A stretch of 64,000 bases of DNA, from positions 310,001 through 374,000 of the forward strand of contig JADJEE010000002.1 of NCBI GenBank assembly GCA_016709225.1. The letters run 5' to 3'. This DNA comes from Deltaproteobacteria bacterium. GTDB taxonomy: Bacteria > Myxococcota_A > Polyangia > Nannocystales > Nannocystaceae. Both the position numbers and the translations under genes were made by a program. Numbering within the stretch: the first letter of the stretch is position 1; every line of letters begins with the position of its first letter. Below the pieces are notes generated by a model. The model saw nothing but the letters and a program-made list of their open reading frames with translations. It ran no database searches and was not told the DNA's origin. Shown piece after piece: positions 31,604 through 39,049 of the stretch.

Positions 31604-32032
31604 GCCGCGGACGAGAATGCCCGAGGAACGGATCGGAGGGAACCACCGATGAGTGAGGAGCCCACGGTCCGAGCAGCCGGCTTGGTTCGGCTCTCGTTTC
31701 TCGAGCGACGGTGAAGGGGATCGAGCCGAGCGAGCGCAACTCAGAGTCGATGCGCTCGAGTCTCTCCGCTCATGGCTCCGCCTCTCGCCACTGGCGCTCC
31801 CCCGATTTCGTAGGCAGCTTGTTGATGCTGCCTGATCAGCTTTGCGTCGCAAGGGGCTGAGTTCGGGGAGGGGCCGCGGTGGCGGGTGTGAAGTCGGAAA
31901 GTCGGAGCTGGCCAACGTGACGGCGAAGCTCGACGAACTGGGCAAGGACTACGCACCATCGAAGCTGGCGATGCCGCATCGGTAAGTCGCACAACTTCTC
32001 ATCTGTCGGGCTTCTTGCGCTTGAGCATCCGG
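31604..32032. other. Non-coding stretch inside the selC insert
   Basis: About 430 bases with no convincing gene. A short frame near 31895-31985 ends with KSELANVTAKLDELGKDYA and a stop and could be the tail of a lost gene. A GATGAGTGAGGAG segment lies near 31648. No repeats or tRNA are seen. Confidence 0.4.
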
Positions 32033-32722
32033 TCACAGGGCCTGGAGTGCGTACAACTCCGAATCAATCGCCAGCGACTCGCTTCCCAGCCAAGCGTAGA
32101 GCGTGTCGCGTGCGTAGAGGTCACTCTGATCGCGCGCCCAGAACTCGCGCTGGTAGAGATCTTCCAAGTCGAGTTGAACGCGCCCAAGCTCCAGTTCTTT
32201 CGGCTTCGCGAAGTCGCCGTACCGAGCGCGCGTGTGCTGCCCCTCCTCGATGGTCGTGAGCCGCTCGGCCATCGCTCGCATCTCATCGCGAATGCCCTTC
32301 ACGTCGAACCCGATTGCGAGGAGCACTTCCTTCAGCTCTTCGAGGATCTTCCCGAACTGGTGTTCTCGCGCCGGCCGCTTTGCCGCGGCCACGCTGGCCT
32401 CGGGTCCCTCGGCACGGACTGCGGCCACCCACCGTCTCCCGCGCTCGATTTCGTAGGCCACCTCGATGAGGTCCTTCAGCGCCAGCTCGTAGGAATGTCG
32501 CTGGAGAAACACGATCGGGAGCGCGACGACCCCGACCTGTGGTCCGTCGCCCGGGCCGACGTTCCCGATCAACCGTCGTGCGGCCAACAGGTAGGAGGGC
32601 GAGATCCTTGGGCTGTACATCCACCCACCGATCCGCGCCTTCGGCGTTTCCCCACTTCGGTCTGTCCGGTCACCCAAGGGAAGAATGTCGTTGTAGATCT
32701 CGGGCAGGTTCTGTTCCGTCAC
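32033..32722 (-). CDS. HEPN-like protein of the selC insert
   Basis: 229 residues from GTG 32722; an ATG at 32812 in the same frame would add 30 Arg-rich residues and overlap the divergent gene. Residues ~65-100 contain LPIVFLQRHSYELALKDLIE, which resembles the RHxxEL helix of HEPN-type and related proteins in phage-defence loci (family-level guess). Then ELKEVLLAIGFDVKGIRDEMRAMAERL is probable coiled coil (~125-160), and the C-terminus has YQREFWARDQSDLYARDTL. No canonical RxxxxH RNase motif is clear. Function unknown; the neighbour on the same strand is a nuclease-like protein. Confidence 0.6.
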   Translation of the reverse strand: MTEQNLPEIYNDILPLGDRTDRSGETPKARIGGWMYSPRISPSYLLAARRLIGNVGPGDGPQVGVVALPIVFLQRHSYELALKDLIEVAYEIERGRRWVAAVRAEGPEASVAAAKRPAREHQFGKILEELKEVLLAIGFDVKGIRDEMRAMAERLTTIEEGQHTRARYGDFAKPKELELGRVQLDLEDLYQREFWARDQSDLYARDTLYAWLGSESLAIDSELYALQAL

Positions 32723-32775
32723 GAAGGGCAGCGTCGTACGGAGCCCGCCCACTCGACAAGCGGGTAGAACGGAGG

Positions 32776-33241
32776 ATGACGCCCGACGTCGAGGCAGCCC
32801 TCCTGAGCGCAAAGTTCGACGAGGCCGCCGCGTTCAGCGACGGCTGGTGCTGCGACGGGCTGGACGACGCTGACGAGTTCGTCAGTTCGTCACGCCAAGC
32901 CTCTCGTTCTACCGACGCGATTTCTCGGTCGACGCCTATCCGGTCGTGATCGCGGTCGAGTTCCTCGAGCGATCTGGCACGTGGCAGCCGTTCTACGCGG
33001 TGCACACGATCCTCGACGGCGAACACCACGGGTGTCCCGACCACGACGTGGCACGAGCGCGGTACGACGAGCTGCTCGCGGGCCTCGGTAGGTCCAGCTC
33101 GGCGAGGAGGGCGAGGTCGAGGCGGTGCTCCAGCTCGAGGACGTCCGACGGCGTGACCGTCAGACGTTCGACAAGCTTTGTGTCGAACGCCGTTACCTGT
33201 CGGCCAGGCGGGCGGAGCTGGTCGAGGCGGTGGTCGGCTGA
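32776..33241 (+). pseudogene. Unknown gene broken by two frameshifts
   Basis: Coding-like sequence runs through three frames: from ATG 32776 (PDVEAALLSAKFDEAAAF ... DDADEFV), then from about 32895 in another frame (FYRRDFSVDAYPVVIAVEFLE, TWQPFYAVHTILDGEHHG, YDELLAGLG), then from 33092 (VQLGEEGEVEAVLQLEDV, ERRYLSARRAELVEAVVG) to TGA at 33241. The first break is an 8-bp tandem duplication (agttcgtc twice, near 32878-32893); removing one copy restores DDADEFVTPSLSFYRRDF. The second is a probable one-base loss near 33090. The intact product would be about 155 residues, of unknown family. Confidence 0.6.
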
Positions 33242-33321
33242 AACTGCTCAGCTCGCGCCGACGATGAAGCGGCGCGAAGCCGAGGTCGGTCTGCGAGACG
33301 ATCGCGCGGACCGGTCGGCCG

Positions 33322-33636
33322 TCATCGCTTGGTCGTTGCGGTGCTCGTGCGCGGCTGGAAGTAATAGTGCTCCGCCGTGCCATCGGACTCGGCTGTGAGC
33401 ACTCCGGCCTTGACGAGTTCGTCCAGCGCACCTTGAACATCGCCCACGTGCGCCACGGAGCGACCGCCTCGGAAGACAAGCGGGAGGCGGGCCCGAAGCT
33501 CCGAGATGATCTCCTCGGCGGCGTAGGCAAGCGTGGGGTTCTTCTTGAGCAACTCCACGATCGACGCGTGGGGCTCCGGGGGCGGAGGTGGCGGCGGCGG
33601 TGGCGGATGCAACAGGTCTTCGACTCGCTTCGGCAT
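33322..33636 (-). CDS. Small Pro-rich, winged-helix-like protein
   Basis: 104 residues. A start MPKRVEDLLH is followed by a run of ten prolines, then ~80 residues with helical segments SIVELLKKNPTLAYAAEEIISEL and GDVQGALDELVKAGVLTAES ending AEHYYFQP. The second half looks like a short winged helix, similar in style to the N-terminal domain of the nuclease-like protein in this insert. No Shine-Dalgarno of note. May be a small regulator; function not known. Confidence 0.55.
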   Translation of the reverse strand: MPKRVEDLLHPPPPPPPPPPEPHASIVELLKKNPTLAYAAEEIISELRARLPLVFRGGRSVAHVGDVQGALDELVKAGVLTAESDGTAEHYYFQPRTSTATTKR

Positions 33637-34092
33637 TTCGCGGCAAGCTGGTCATCCCCCGTCGCGGCGTCAAACCGGCGACCGCTTGGAGTAAAAAGTG
33701 GCTGAGCGCCTCGCCGCGATCGCGAGAACCGGCCGGAGCCTGGCCAGCGCTGCGCTCCGGACTCAAGTTCGCCCAACGACCGACGCGGTCGGGGCTCATC
33801 CCAACTCGGCGGCTTGGACCGCCGTGTTTGAAGGAATCCAAATCAGCCGCAAGTTCCACGAAGAGATCTCCTCCGCTCTCGCCGTCCTCGTCCCAACGGG
33901 AGCCAACGGGAGCCCTGCGCGAAGAACCCTCAGGCGGTGGTGACATTGTCACCGAATCCGCAGGATTCGGGCGGACGGGGCGGGACGACGAGGGACGAGG
34001 CGAGAGCGGAGCCGAACAGCCGAGCCCCACCCAGAGCCCGGCAACGCCAGAACACGCGATCCTCTTCGGTGTTCTCGACGGCGTCCGGTGCG
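33637..34092. other. Right end of the selC insert, mostly non-coding
   Basis: A possible 81-codon frame (GTG 33698 to 33943, plus strand) has a well-placed GGAG six bases upstream and encodes AERLAAIARTGRSLA ... ISRKFHEEISSALAV, without recognised similarity; I give it low weight. The remainder up to the right repeat copy holds no gene that I can support. Confidence 0.35.
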
Positions 34093-34339
34093 AGGTTCGA
34101 TTCCTGTGCGCCTCCGCTGTCCAAGCCCCCCGCGACGCCCCGATCCGCGCCCTACGGCACGCCGCAGCGCGAGCCGTCGCACTCGAAGATGCCGGGATAG
34201 CCAAGGTCCGCGCACGTGACCACGTGCTGCAGCGCCGCATCGTAATACCCGCACTCTTGGATGCACGCGCCGTCGCGGCACACGAGCCCCTGCTCGTGAC
34301 AGACCTCGGCGAGGATGTTGTCGCAGTAGAAGTCCATGC
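34093..34339 (+). repeat. Right copy of perfect 247-bp direct repeat
   Basis: Identical to 30418-30664. Bases 34093-34116 are the 3' end of selC without the rest of the tRNA. The remainder is the intact 3' end of the metallopeptidase gene and its short downstream spacer. In this copy the gene continues, so the right-hand side keeps the original gene and the left-hand side the original tRNA. Confidence 0.97.
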
Positions 34340-36098
34340 AGTGCGCGTTGCCCGGGTAGCGGAAGCACCACGCGAAGTCGTCGTTGAACAGCTCGCCGCA
34401 ATCGGCGAGGCACTGGTAGTCCGGCGGCGGATCGCGGTAGCAGTGCCCCGTGGCACCGCCCATCGTGTCCGCGCCCCAGCACACGCCCACGTCGCACTCG
34501 AGCTGCTCGTCGCAGGTGCAGCCCGGGCCGCGCACGTCGTCGCAGCGCGTGCAGATGCCGACGATGTCGCTCGCATTCACCTCGGTGAGCTGACACGTCG
34601 TCTCGCCCTCGTGGTCGGGGCAGTACAGGTCGGGCCCACCGTCACCGTCCGGGCCCGCCGACTCGGTCGAGGGCGTCGTCTCGCACAGGCAACCGGGGTC
34701 CCCGACGCACTCCGGCGCCACCGGGGTCGGATCGGCGGGCTTGGGCCAGTACGCCAGCCGACCGTCGCGGATCGACTCGCCGATGTGCATCGCGAACAGC
34801 GCATAGGCATCCGGCGCGCGCAGAGCCTTCTCGCGGTGCCGGCACGCCTCGTGATCGAACGCCTCGTAGGTCGCGAGGTGTCGGATCTCGTCGAGACCGA
34901 GATGCCACTCCGTCTTGGGCGACTCGAGGCACGAGTTGCCATGCGCGTGATACTGGGTGTCGACGAGCAGGGTGTTGATGCCGCTGAGATCGACGTAGCG
35001 ATGGTGCATGAGCTCGTGCGTGAGCGTGTGCGTCACCGCATCTTGGGGTGTCAGGGCGGTGAGGTTCACGTCGTTGAAGGCGTTGTCGGAGATTCGGATC
35101 TTCCCGATGTTGAGGTGGGATCCGTACCAGTTCTGCGAGGTCGCCTCGCACTTGATCTCGTACGCATGGCCACCGATGCCGCCGAAGTACAACGACCACC
35201 ACAACCCGTTGATGGCGTCGCGGATCGCGGTGAAGCGCGCGTCGCTGTAGTTGCCGAAGTAGTACCGCGGGCTCGACGCCCCATTGGTGAAGTCGATGGC
35301 CTCCCAGTTCTCGTCCATGCCGGGCTGCCCCCACAGGAAGCTACGGTAGGTGCTGCCGACCCCCGCGAGCAGCTCCATCATCTGGGTGAGCCGCCACGCG
35401 TGATGGTGGGCACGGATCCACGCCTCGCTCGTCATCACGCACTCCTGTTGGCTGCACGACACGAGCTGGGGCACGTGGACCTCCGGCATGTTCCAGGGAA
35501 TCGGACCGAAGCGCACGAACGCCTCTTCGATGCAGTTCGTCGGCGGCGCCGCGAGATCGAAGCCGGCATCGACGCCGGCGACGGCACCCGCCGCATCGAT
35601 GACGCCGACGTGCGTGAGGTCCAGCTTGGTGACCGCGCTGGTGCGCGTGACCTTGAACGTCTGCTGCAACTCCACGCTGTCGAACGCACGCGCGCCGATG
35701 TCGAGCACCGTCGCACCGGGGAGCACGCGGCGGTTCGTCGGCGTCGTGGCGTTGATGATCCGAAAGGTGCGGCCACGGACCGTGAGATCGGCGTAGCCCG
35801 CCTGCTGGATCGCGGCGGCGTCGGGCCCGAGCTCCTGCGCGAACTCGGCGGTCCACTTCGTCGACGACCCGCCGCGAAAGTCGAGCTGCTCGCCATCGGC
35901 GGTGAGCGTGCCCGCGAGGTGCCCGGCGGTGCCGACGTTGGTGGGCACGGCGTAGGCGGGATCGATGGTTGCGGTGGGCTCGATGCAGTAGTCGTCGGGC
36001 GGGGGCGCGACCGCGCTGCGCAGTGCGTCGCGCGACGCTTCGGGCGTGGTGCAGGCACACAGGGCGAAGACGGCGAGGACGGGATGGAAGCGAGCCAC
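34152..36098 (-). CDS. Zinc metallopeptidase-like lipoprotein
   Basis: 648 residues. Lipobox ALCAC after a short signal. The central region has HTLTHELMHHRYVDL, an HExxH zinc motif, and 30-60 residues later GNSCLESPKTEWHLGLDEIRHLATYEAFDH, which may supply further ligands. The N-terminal half (~40-260) is beta-rich without a named domain. The C-terminal ~180 residues are Cys-rich in a repeated pattern (CVGDPGCLCE, CTRCDDVRGPGCTCDEQLECDVGVC), a typical Myxococcota surface module. Secreted protease attached to the outer membrane is the best guess. Its 3' end is duplicated next to selC. Confidence 0.75.
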   Translation of the reverse strand: MARFHPVLAVFALCACTTPEASRDALRSAVAPPPDDYCIEPTATIDPAYAVPTNVGTAGHLAGTLTADGEQLDFRGGSSTKWTAEFAQELGPDAAAIQQAGYADLTVRGRTFRIINATTPTNRRVLPGATVLDIGARAFDSVELQQTFKVTRTSAVTKLDLTHVGVIDAAGAVAGVDAGFDLAAPPTNCIEEAFVRFGPIPWNMPEVHVPQLVSCSQQECVMTSEAWIRAHHHAWRLTQMMELLAGVGSTYRSFLWGQPGMDENWEAIDFTNGASSPRYYFGNYSDARFTAIRDAINGLWWSLYFGGIGGHAYEIKCEATSQNWYGSHLNIGKIRISDNAFNDVNLTALTPQDAVTHTLTHELMHHRYVDLSGINTLLVDTQYHAHGNSCLESPKTEWHLGLDEIRHLATYEAFDHEACRHREKALRAPDAYALFAMHIGESIRDGRLAYWPKPADPTPVAPECVGDPGCLCETTPSTESAGPDGDGGPDLYCPDHEGETTCQLTEVNASDIVGICTRCDDVRGPGCTCDEQLECDVGVCWGADTMGGATGHCYRDPPPDYQCLADCGELFNDDFAWCFRYPGNAHCMDFYCDNILAEVCHEQGLVCRDGACIQECGYYDAALQHVVTCADLGYPGIFECDGSRCGVP

Positions 36099-36237
36099 GA
36101 GCGCAGCGTAACGGCACAGGACCGACGCCGATAGCTGACCCTCGGGGTCAGGTCCGCCCCCGCGCGGCCCCGCGCGAACCGCCGGCGCGCAGGCCAGGCC
36201 GGGACAACGGCGGCATGGGTGCTAGGCTTTCGGGCAC

Positions 36238-36657
36238 ATGCGAGAGGTCGACACCGGCGAGGTGGCCTTGGTGCGATACCCCGTGCCCGATGGCCTCCGC
36301 GAGCGCGGTGGTCGGCTCGCCCGTTGGATGCGACTGGTCGGCTTGGTCCAAGCTGCGTGCGCGGGGCTGGCCTTGGCGATCATGGTGGTCTCGGCCGGCG
36401 TGTTCGTGCAGCTGCGCTACGACGGCGCCGATGGCCTGGTGCTGGCGATGTGGGTCGTCATGCTGTTGCTGCTGTTCCGCCAGGGCCTCGGGCTGCAGTC
36501 GGCGGCCGAGCATCTGATCGACATCGGCGAGGAGGCCGACGACGCCCACGACCACCTGCAGCTGGCGTTCTCGCGGCTGCGCTCGGTGTTCGTCCTCGAC
36601 CTCGCACTCGGCGTGTTGATGCTGGTGCGCAACGCCGTCGCGCTGGGGTGGTCATGA
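36238..36657 (+). CDS. Small membrane protein, two to three TM segments
   Basis: 139 residues. Hydrophobic segments: LVQAACAGLALAIMVVSAGVF, GLVLAMWVVMLLLLF and a weaker VFVLDLALGVLMLV. A helical loop AAEHLIDIGEEADDAHDHLQLAF lies between the second and third. Overlaps the next gene by ATGA, so they are translated together. No family recognised. Confidence 0.75.
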   Translation: MREVDTGEVALVRYPVPDGLRERGGRLARWMRLVGLVQAACAGLALAIMVVSAGVFVQLRYDGADGLVLAMWVVMLLLLFRQGLGLQSAAEHLIDIGEEADDAHDHLQLAFSRLRSVFVLDLALGVLMLVRNAVALGWS

Positions 36658-37046
36658 GCGATCCGTACCGCATCGAAGGCCCCCGCTCCCACGAGGCCCT
36701 GCTCGCCGAGGAGCGCGCGCTGCTGGTCGGCGCGGGCAAGGTCATGCGCGTCGCCGGTGTCATCGGCCTCGTCGCCGCCGTCGTGGGCCTGCTGGCCTCG
36801 TACCGCGCCGATCTGATCTCGATCGCCCTCGGTGCGGGCCTGCCCGGGCTGCTCTCGGCGCTGACGCTGCAGGCGGGTATGGTGCTGTCGCGATTGCCGG
36901 GTGGCTCGCGCGACTATCGGGAGATCGAGCGCGCGGTCGGCAGCCTGCACGTGGTGTACGCGATCAAGGGCGTGATCGTGTTGCTCGTCGGCGGGTTGTT
37001 CTTGCTGGTGATGCTGGCGCCGATCGTGCTGCGACTGGTGCGGTGA
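36654..37046 (+). CDS. Small membrane protein coupled to the previous gene
   Basis: 130 residues from ATG 36654. Three hydrophobic segments (VMRVAGVIGLVAAVVGLLAS, ISIALGAGLPGLLSALTLQ, IKGVIVLLVGGLFLLVMLAP). A central REIERAVGSLHVVYAIK helix echoes AEHLIDIGEEADDAHDHLQ of its neighbour, and the two proteins may be distant paralogues acting together. Function unknown. Confidence 0.75.
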   Translation: MSDPYRIEGPRSHEALLAEERALLVGAGKVMRVAGVIGLVAAVVGLLASYRADLISIALGAGLPGLLSALTLQAGMVLSRLPGGSRDYREIERAVGSLHVVYAIKGVIVLLVGGLFLLVMLAPIVLRLVR

Positions 37047-37093
37047 AAGCGGGGCACGGTAGGCAGTGCTCGCCTGCGGGGCGGCACGCGACT

Positions 37094-39043
37094 TCACCGA
37101 AGACGAAGTAACGTGCGCGGATCGTAGCGATAGGCGACATTTCCGCCTTCCATGCGGCGAATCTGAAGGTCGAGAACGCCCGCGCGTTGCCGCACGACGC
37201 CGATGTTGTTCTCCCCGCGCACCCAAGCTTCGCTCGTCCCCGTCGGCGCCTCGATCACGTCGCGCATGCTGACCACGACTTTGAAGAGGGCCTGCGGCTT
37301 CGCCAGTGCCATGCGGAACAACTGTACGAACGCCGCCCTGTCGAAGGACTCGACCTCGAGACCCACCGCGAGCCCGTCCTTGCGACCGGAGATCCAGCGT
37401 GCGAGCAGCTCGCATTCGGCCCGCGAAGGCTGGTTCTTCAATGAACTCGACGTAAACTGCACCGTTGGAACCATCCCCGACATCACGCGGCTAACGTAGG
37501 CGAAGTGGACATCACCGGAGAGCAGCAGGACGCTCTGCACACCCGCCTTCGTGAACACCTCCGTGAGGGTGTCGTGCCCATGCTGCGCACTCCACCCCTC
37601 CGCGTCCGTCTTGTAACCGACACCCGTCAGGACCACCTCTCCTTGCTGCACGAGGTCAACCGCGGGCGGACCGTAAGCCGGCGCCGGTAGGACGAGCATG
37701 GCCGGTGCCTTGCGCGGCGTCCCGGCAAGTGCCTTCGTGAGAGACGCCGCCGCCGCGGCGTCGAGCAGTCCACCAGGCTTTTTCGGCTCGGACGCGTCGA
37801 AGCTGCGGCGAGTACGGGTATCCGCGAACACCACGCCCTCCGGGGTGACGAACGACCACTCGTACCCCACGAGCGTCGCTGCGCTCGTCCCTGCCGAGGG
37901 AACTCGAAGGTGTTCGCGGACCGTGTCCAGCCTACCACCGAATCGCTCTGGATCGTTACCCCATGCCTGAAAGCACCAGAACGCGGCCAATGCGTTCGCA
38001 GCCAGACGCTGCATGAAGGCGTTGTTCTGGACACGAGCATGCCAAATTGCGTCGATGTTCCAATCATCCGACACCTCGTGATCATCGCAAATCATATAGC
38101 ACGGAACGTTTGCGAGAACGCGTTGCACCGCCGCCGCGGAATTCTCGGCATCCTTCAGCGCCTCGAGTTGCGCCTTCACCTTCCCGCGCTCCGCGGGCGC
38201 AGCGCGACACGTCGGCGCCGAGAGGCCAGCCTCCCCCGGCCAGAGAGCAGGCCCCCACGCCAACAGGTAGAGCGCGACGAACTGTCCGAATGACAGCGCC
38301 TGATTGCGCATCTCGGTCGAGGTCAACCCCGGCTTCGTGACATCCTTCTCGCCCACGGTTCCGCGCCCGGGCGCCTTCATCAATCGCTCGACGCGACCGC
38401 AGGTCAGCGACCAACTCGGACTTCCGTCAGGCAACCGCTCGACTAGTCCGAGCGCCTCCTCGAGCGCCCTGATATGCCCGACGAGCGGCTCCGCGACGTC
38501 GTCCGCATAGATCTGATCGCCTGTGAGACACAGAAGGGACGGGCGAAGCGCGGGTCTATCAGCCGTTCGCTTCAGCTCCGCATCTATCAGCGTCATCGCA
38601 TCCTCCCCGCGCCCGTGAAGCTTTCGACACGACCCGTGGACGAGGTTGAGACCACCGCCCTCGACCGCCAGAACGAAACTCGGCAGCGCAAATCCCGGAT
38701 ACGCGATCTCTGAGGCGACAAACATGTCGCCCAGACGCCGCCCTTCGATCGTGATGTCGTAGACCAGAACGACGCCTCGCGGAAACTCACCGTCGATTGG
38801 CGCGATGCGCAGCAACGTGATGAACAAGCGGCCGCCGAACCCGTGAACCGCGCGAACGTCCGGCTCGCTCCGACCTATGACGCCATACGTAGGCGGCCGA
38901 CGCACCTCGCCCGAGACATAGCTTGGGCGCCGGCTCGTCGCGAGCCACACGTAGATTCCATTCACATCGGCGCGCCTGAGGATTGGGCCCGCCAGCACGA
39001 GCGGAAGCTCTCCTGCCGCCAATGCAGCTCGCGTGAGAGACAT
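37094..39043 (-). CDS. PhoD-like metallophosphatase
   Basis: 649 residues. The C-terminal two thirds carry PhoD/purple-acid-phosphatase-type metal sites: LCLTGDQIYADDVAEP (metal-binding GDQ), CYMICDDHEVSDDWN (the DDHE motif) and LLLSGDVHFAYVSR. LVHGSCRKLHGRGED is the segment preceding the active site in this family. No signal peptide is visible, so unlike secreted PhoD it may be cytoplasmic or exported by another route. The first ~130 residues are a beta-rich extension. It begins 6 bp after the 812-aa gene and forms an operon with it. Lower GC than most of the window suggests transfer. Substrate unknown. Confidence 0.85.
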   Translation of the reverse strand: MSLTRAALAAGELPLVLAGPILRRADVNGIYVWLATSRRPSYVSGEVRRPPTYGVIGRSEPDVRAVHGFGGRLFITLLRIAPIDGEFPRGVVLVYDITIEGRRLGDMFVASEIAYPGFALPSFVLAVEGGGLNLVHGSCRKLHGRGEDAMTLIDAELKRTADRPALRPSLLCLTGDQIYADDVAEPLVGHIRALEEALGLVERLPDGSPSWSLTCGRVERLMKAPGRGTVGEKDVTKPGLTSTEMRNQALSFGQFVALYLLAWGPALWPGEAGLSAPTCRAAPAERGKVKAQLEALKDAENSAAAVQRVLANVPCYMICDDHEVSDDWNIDAIWHARVQNNAFMQRLAANALAAFWCFQAWGNDPERFGGRLDTVREHLRVPSAGTSAATLVGYEWSFVTPEGVVFADTRTRRSFDASEPKKPGGLLDAAAAASLTKALAGTPRKAPAMLVLPAPAYGPPAVDLVQQGEVVLTGVGYKTDAEGWSAQHGHDTLTEVFTKAGVQSVLLLSGDVHFAYVSRVMSGMVPTVQFTSSSLKNQPSRAECELLARWISGRKDGLAVGLEVESFDRAAFVQLFRMALAKPQALFKVVVSMRDVIEAPTGTSEAWVRGENNIGVVRQRAGVLDLQIRRMEGGNVAYRYDPRTLLRLR

Positions 39044-39049
39044 CCTCGT

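Larger units (their letters stand above)
30665..34092. mobile_element. 3.4-kb insert between the 247-bp repeats at selC
   Basis: The insert lies exactly between the two repeat copies, splitting the ancestral junction selC / metallopeptidase 3' end. Its base composition is visibly less GC-rich than the flanks (some 60-base lines are below 60% G+C). Contents: a winged-helix/PD-(D/E)XK protein, a HEPN-like protein, a gene with two frameshifts and a small winged-helix-like protein. No integrase, transposase or phage gene is recognisable. tRNA 3' ends are classic integration sites, but the long repeat could also result from single-crossover integration of a circle carrying chromosomal DNA. Confidence 0.7.

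Noticed and set aside
30764..31714. Plus-strand 316-codon frame inside the selC insert
   Set aside because: Opposite the winged-helix/PD-(D/E)XK gene; no recognisable protein features.
34050..34116. Second complete tRNA-Sec at the right repeat
   Set aside because: Only the last 24 nt of the tRNA are present; the bases before 34093 do not form acceptor, D or anticodon arms.
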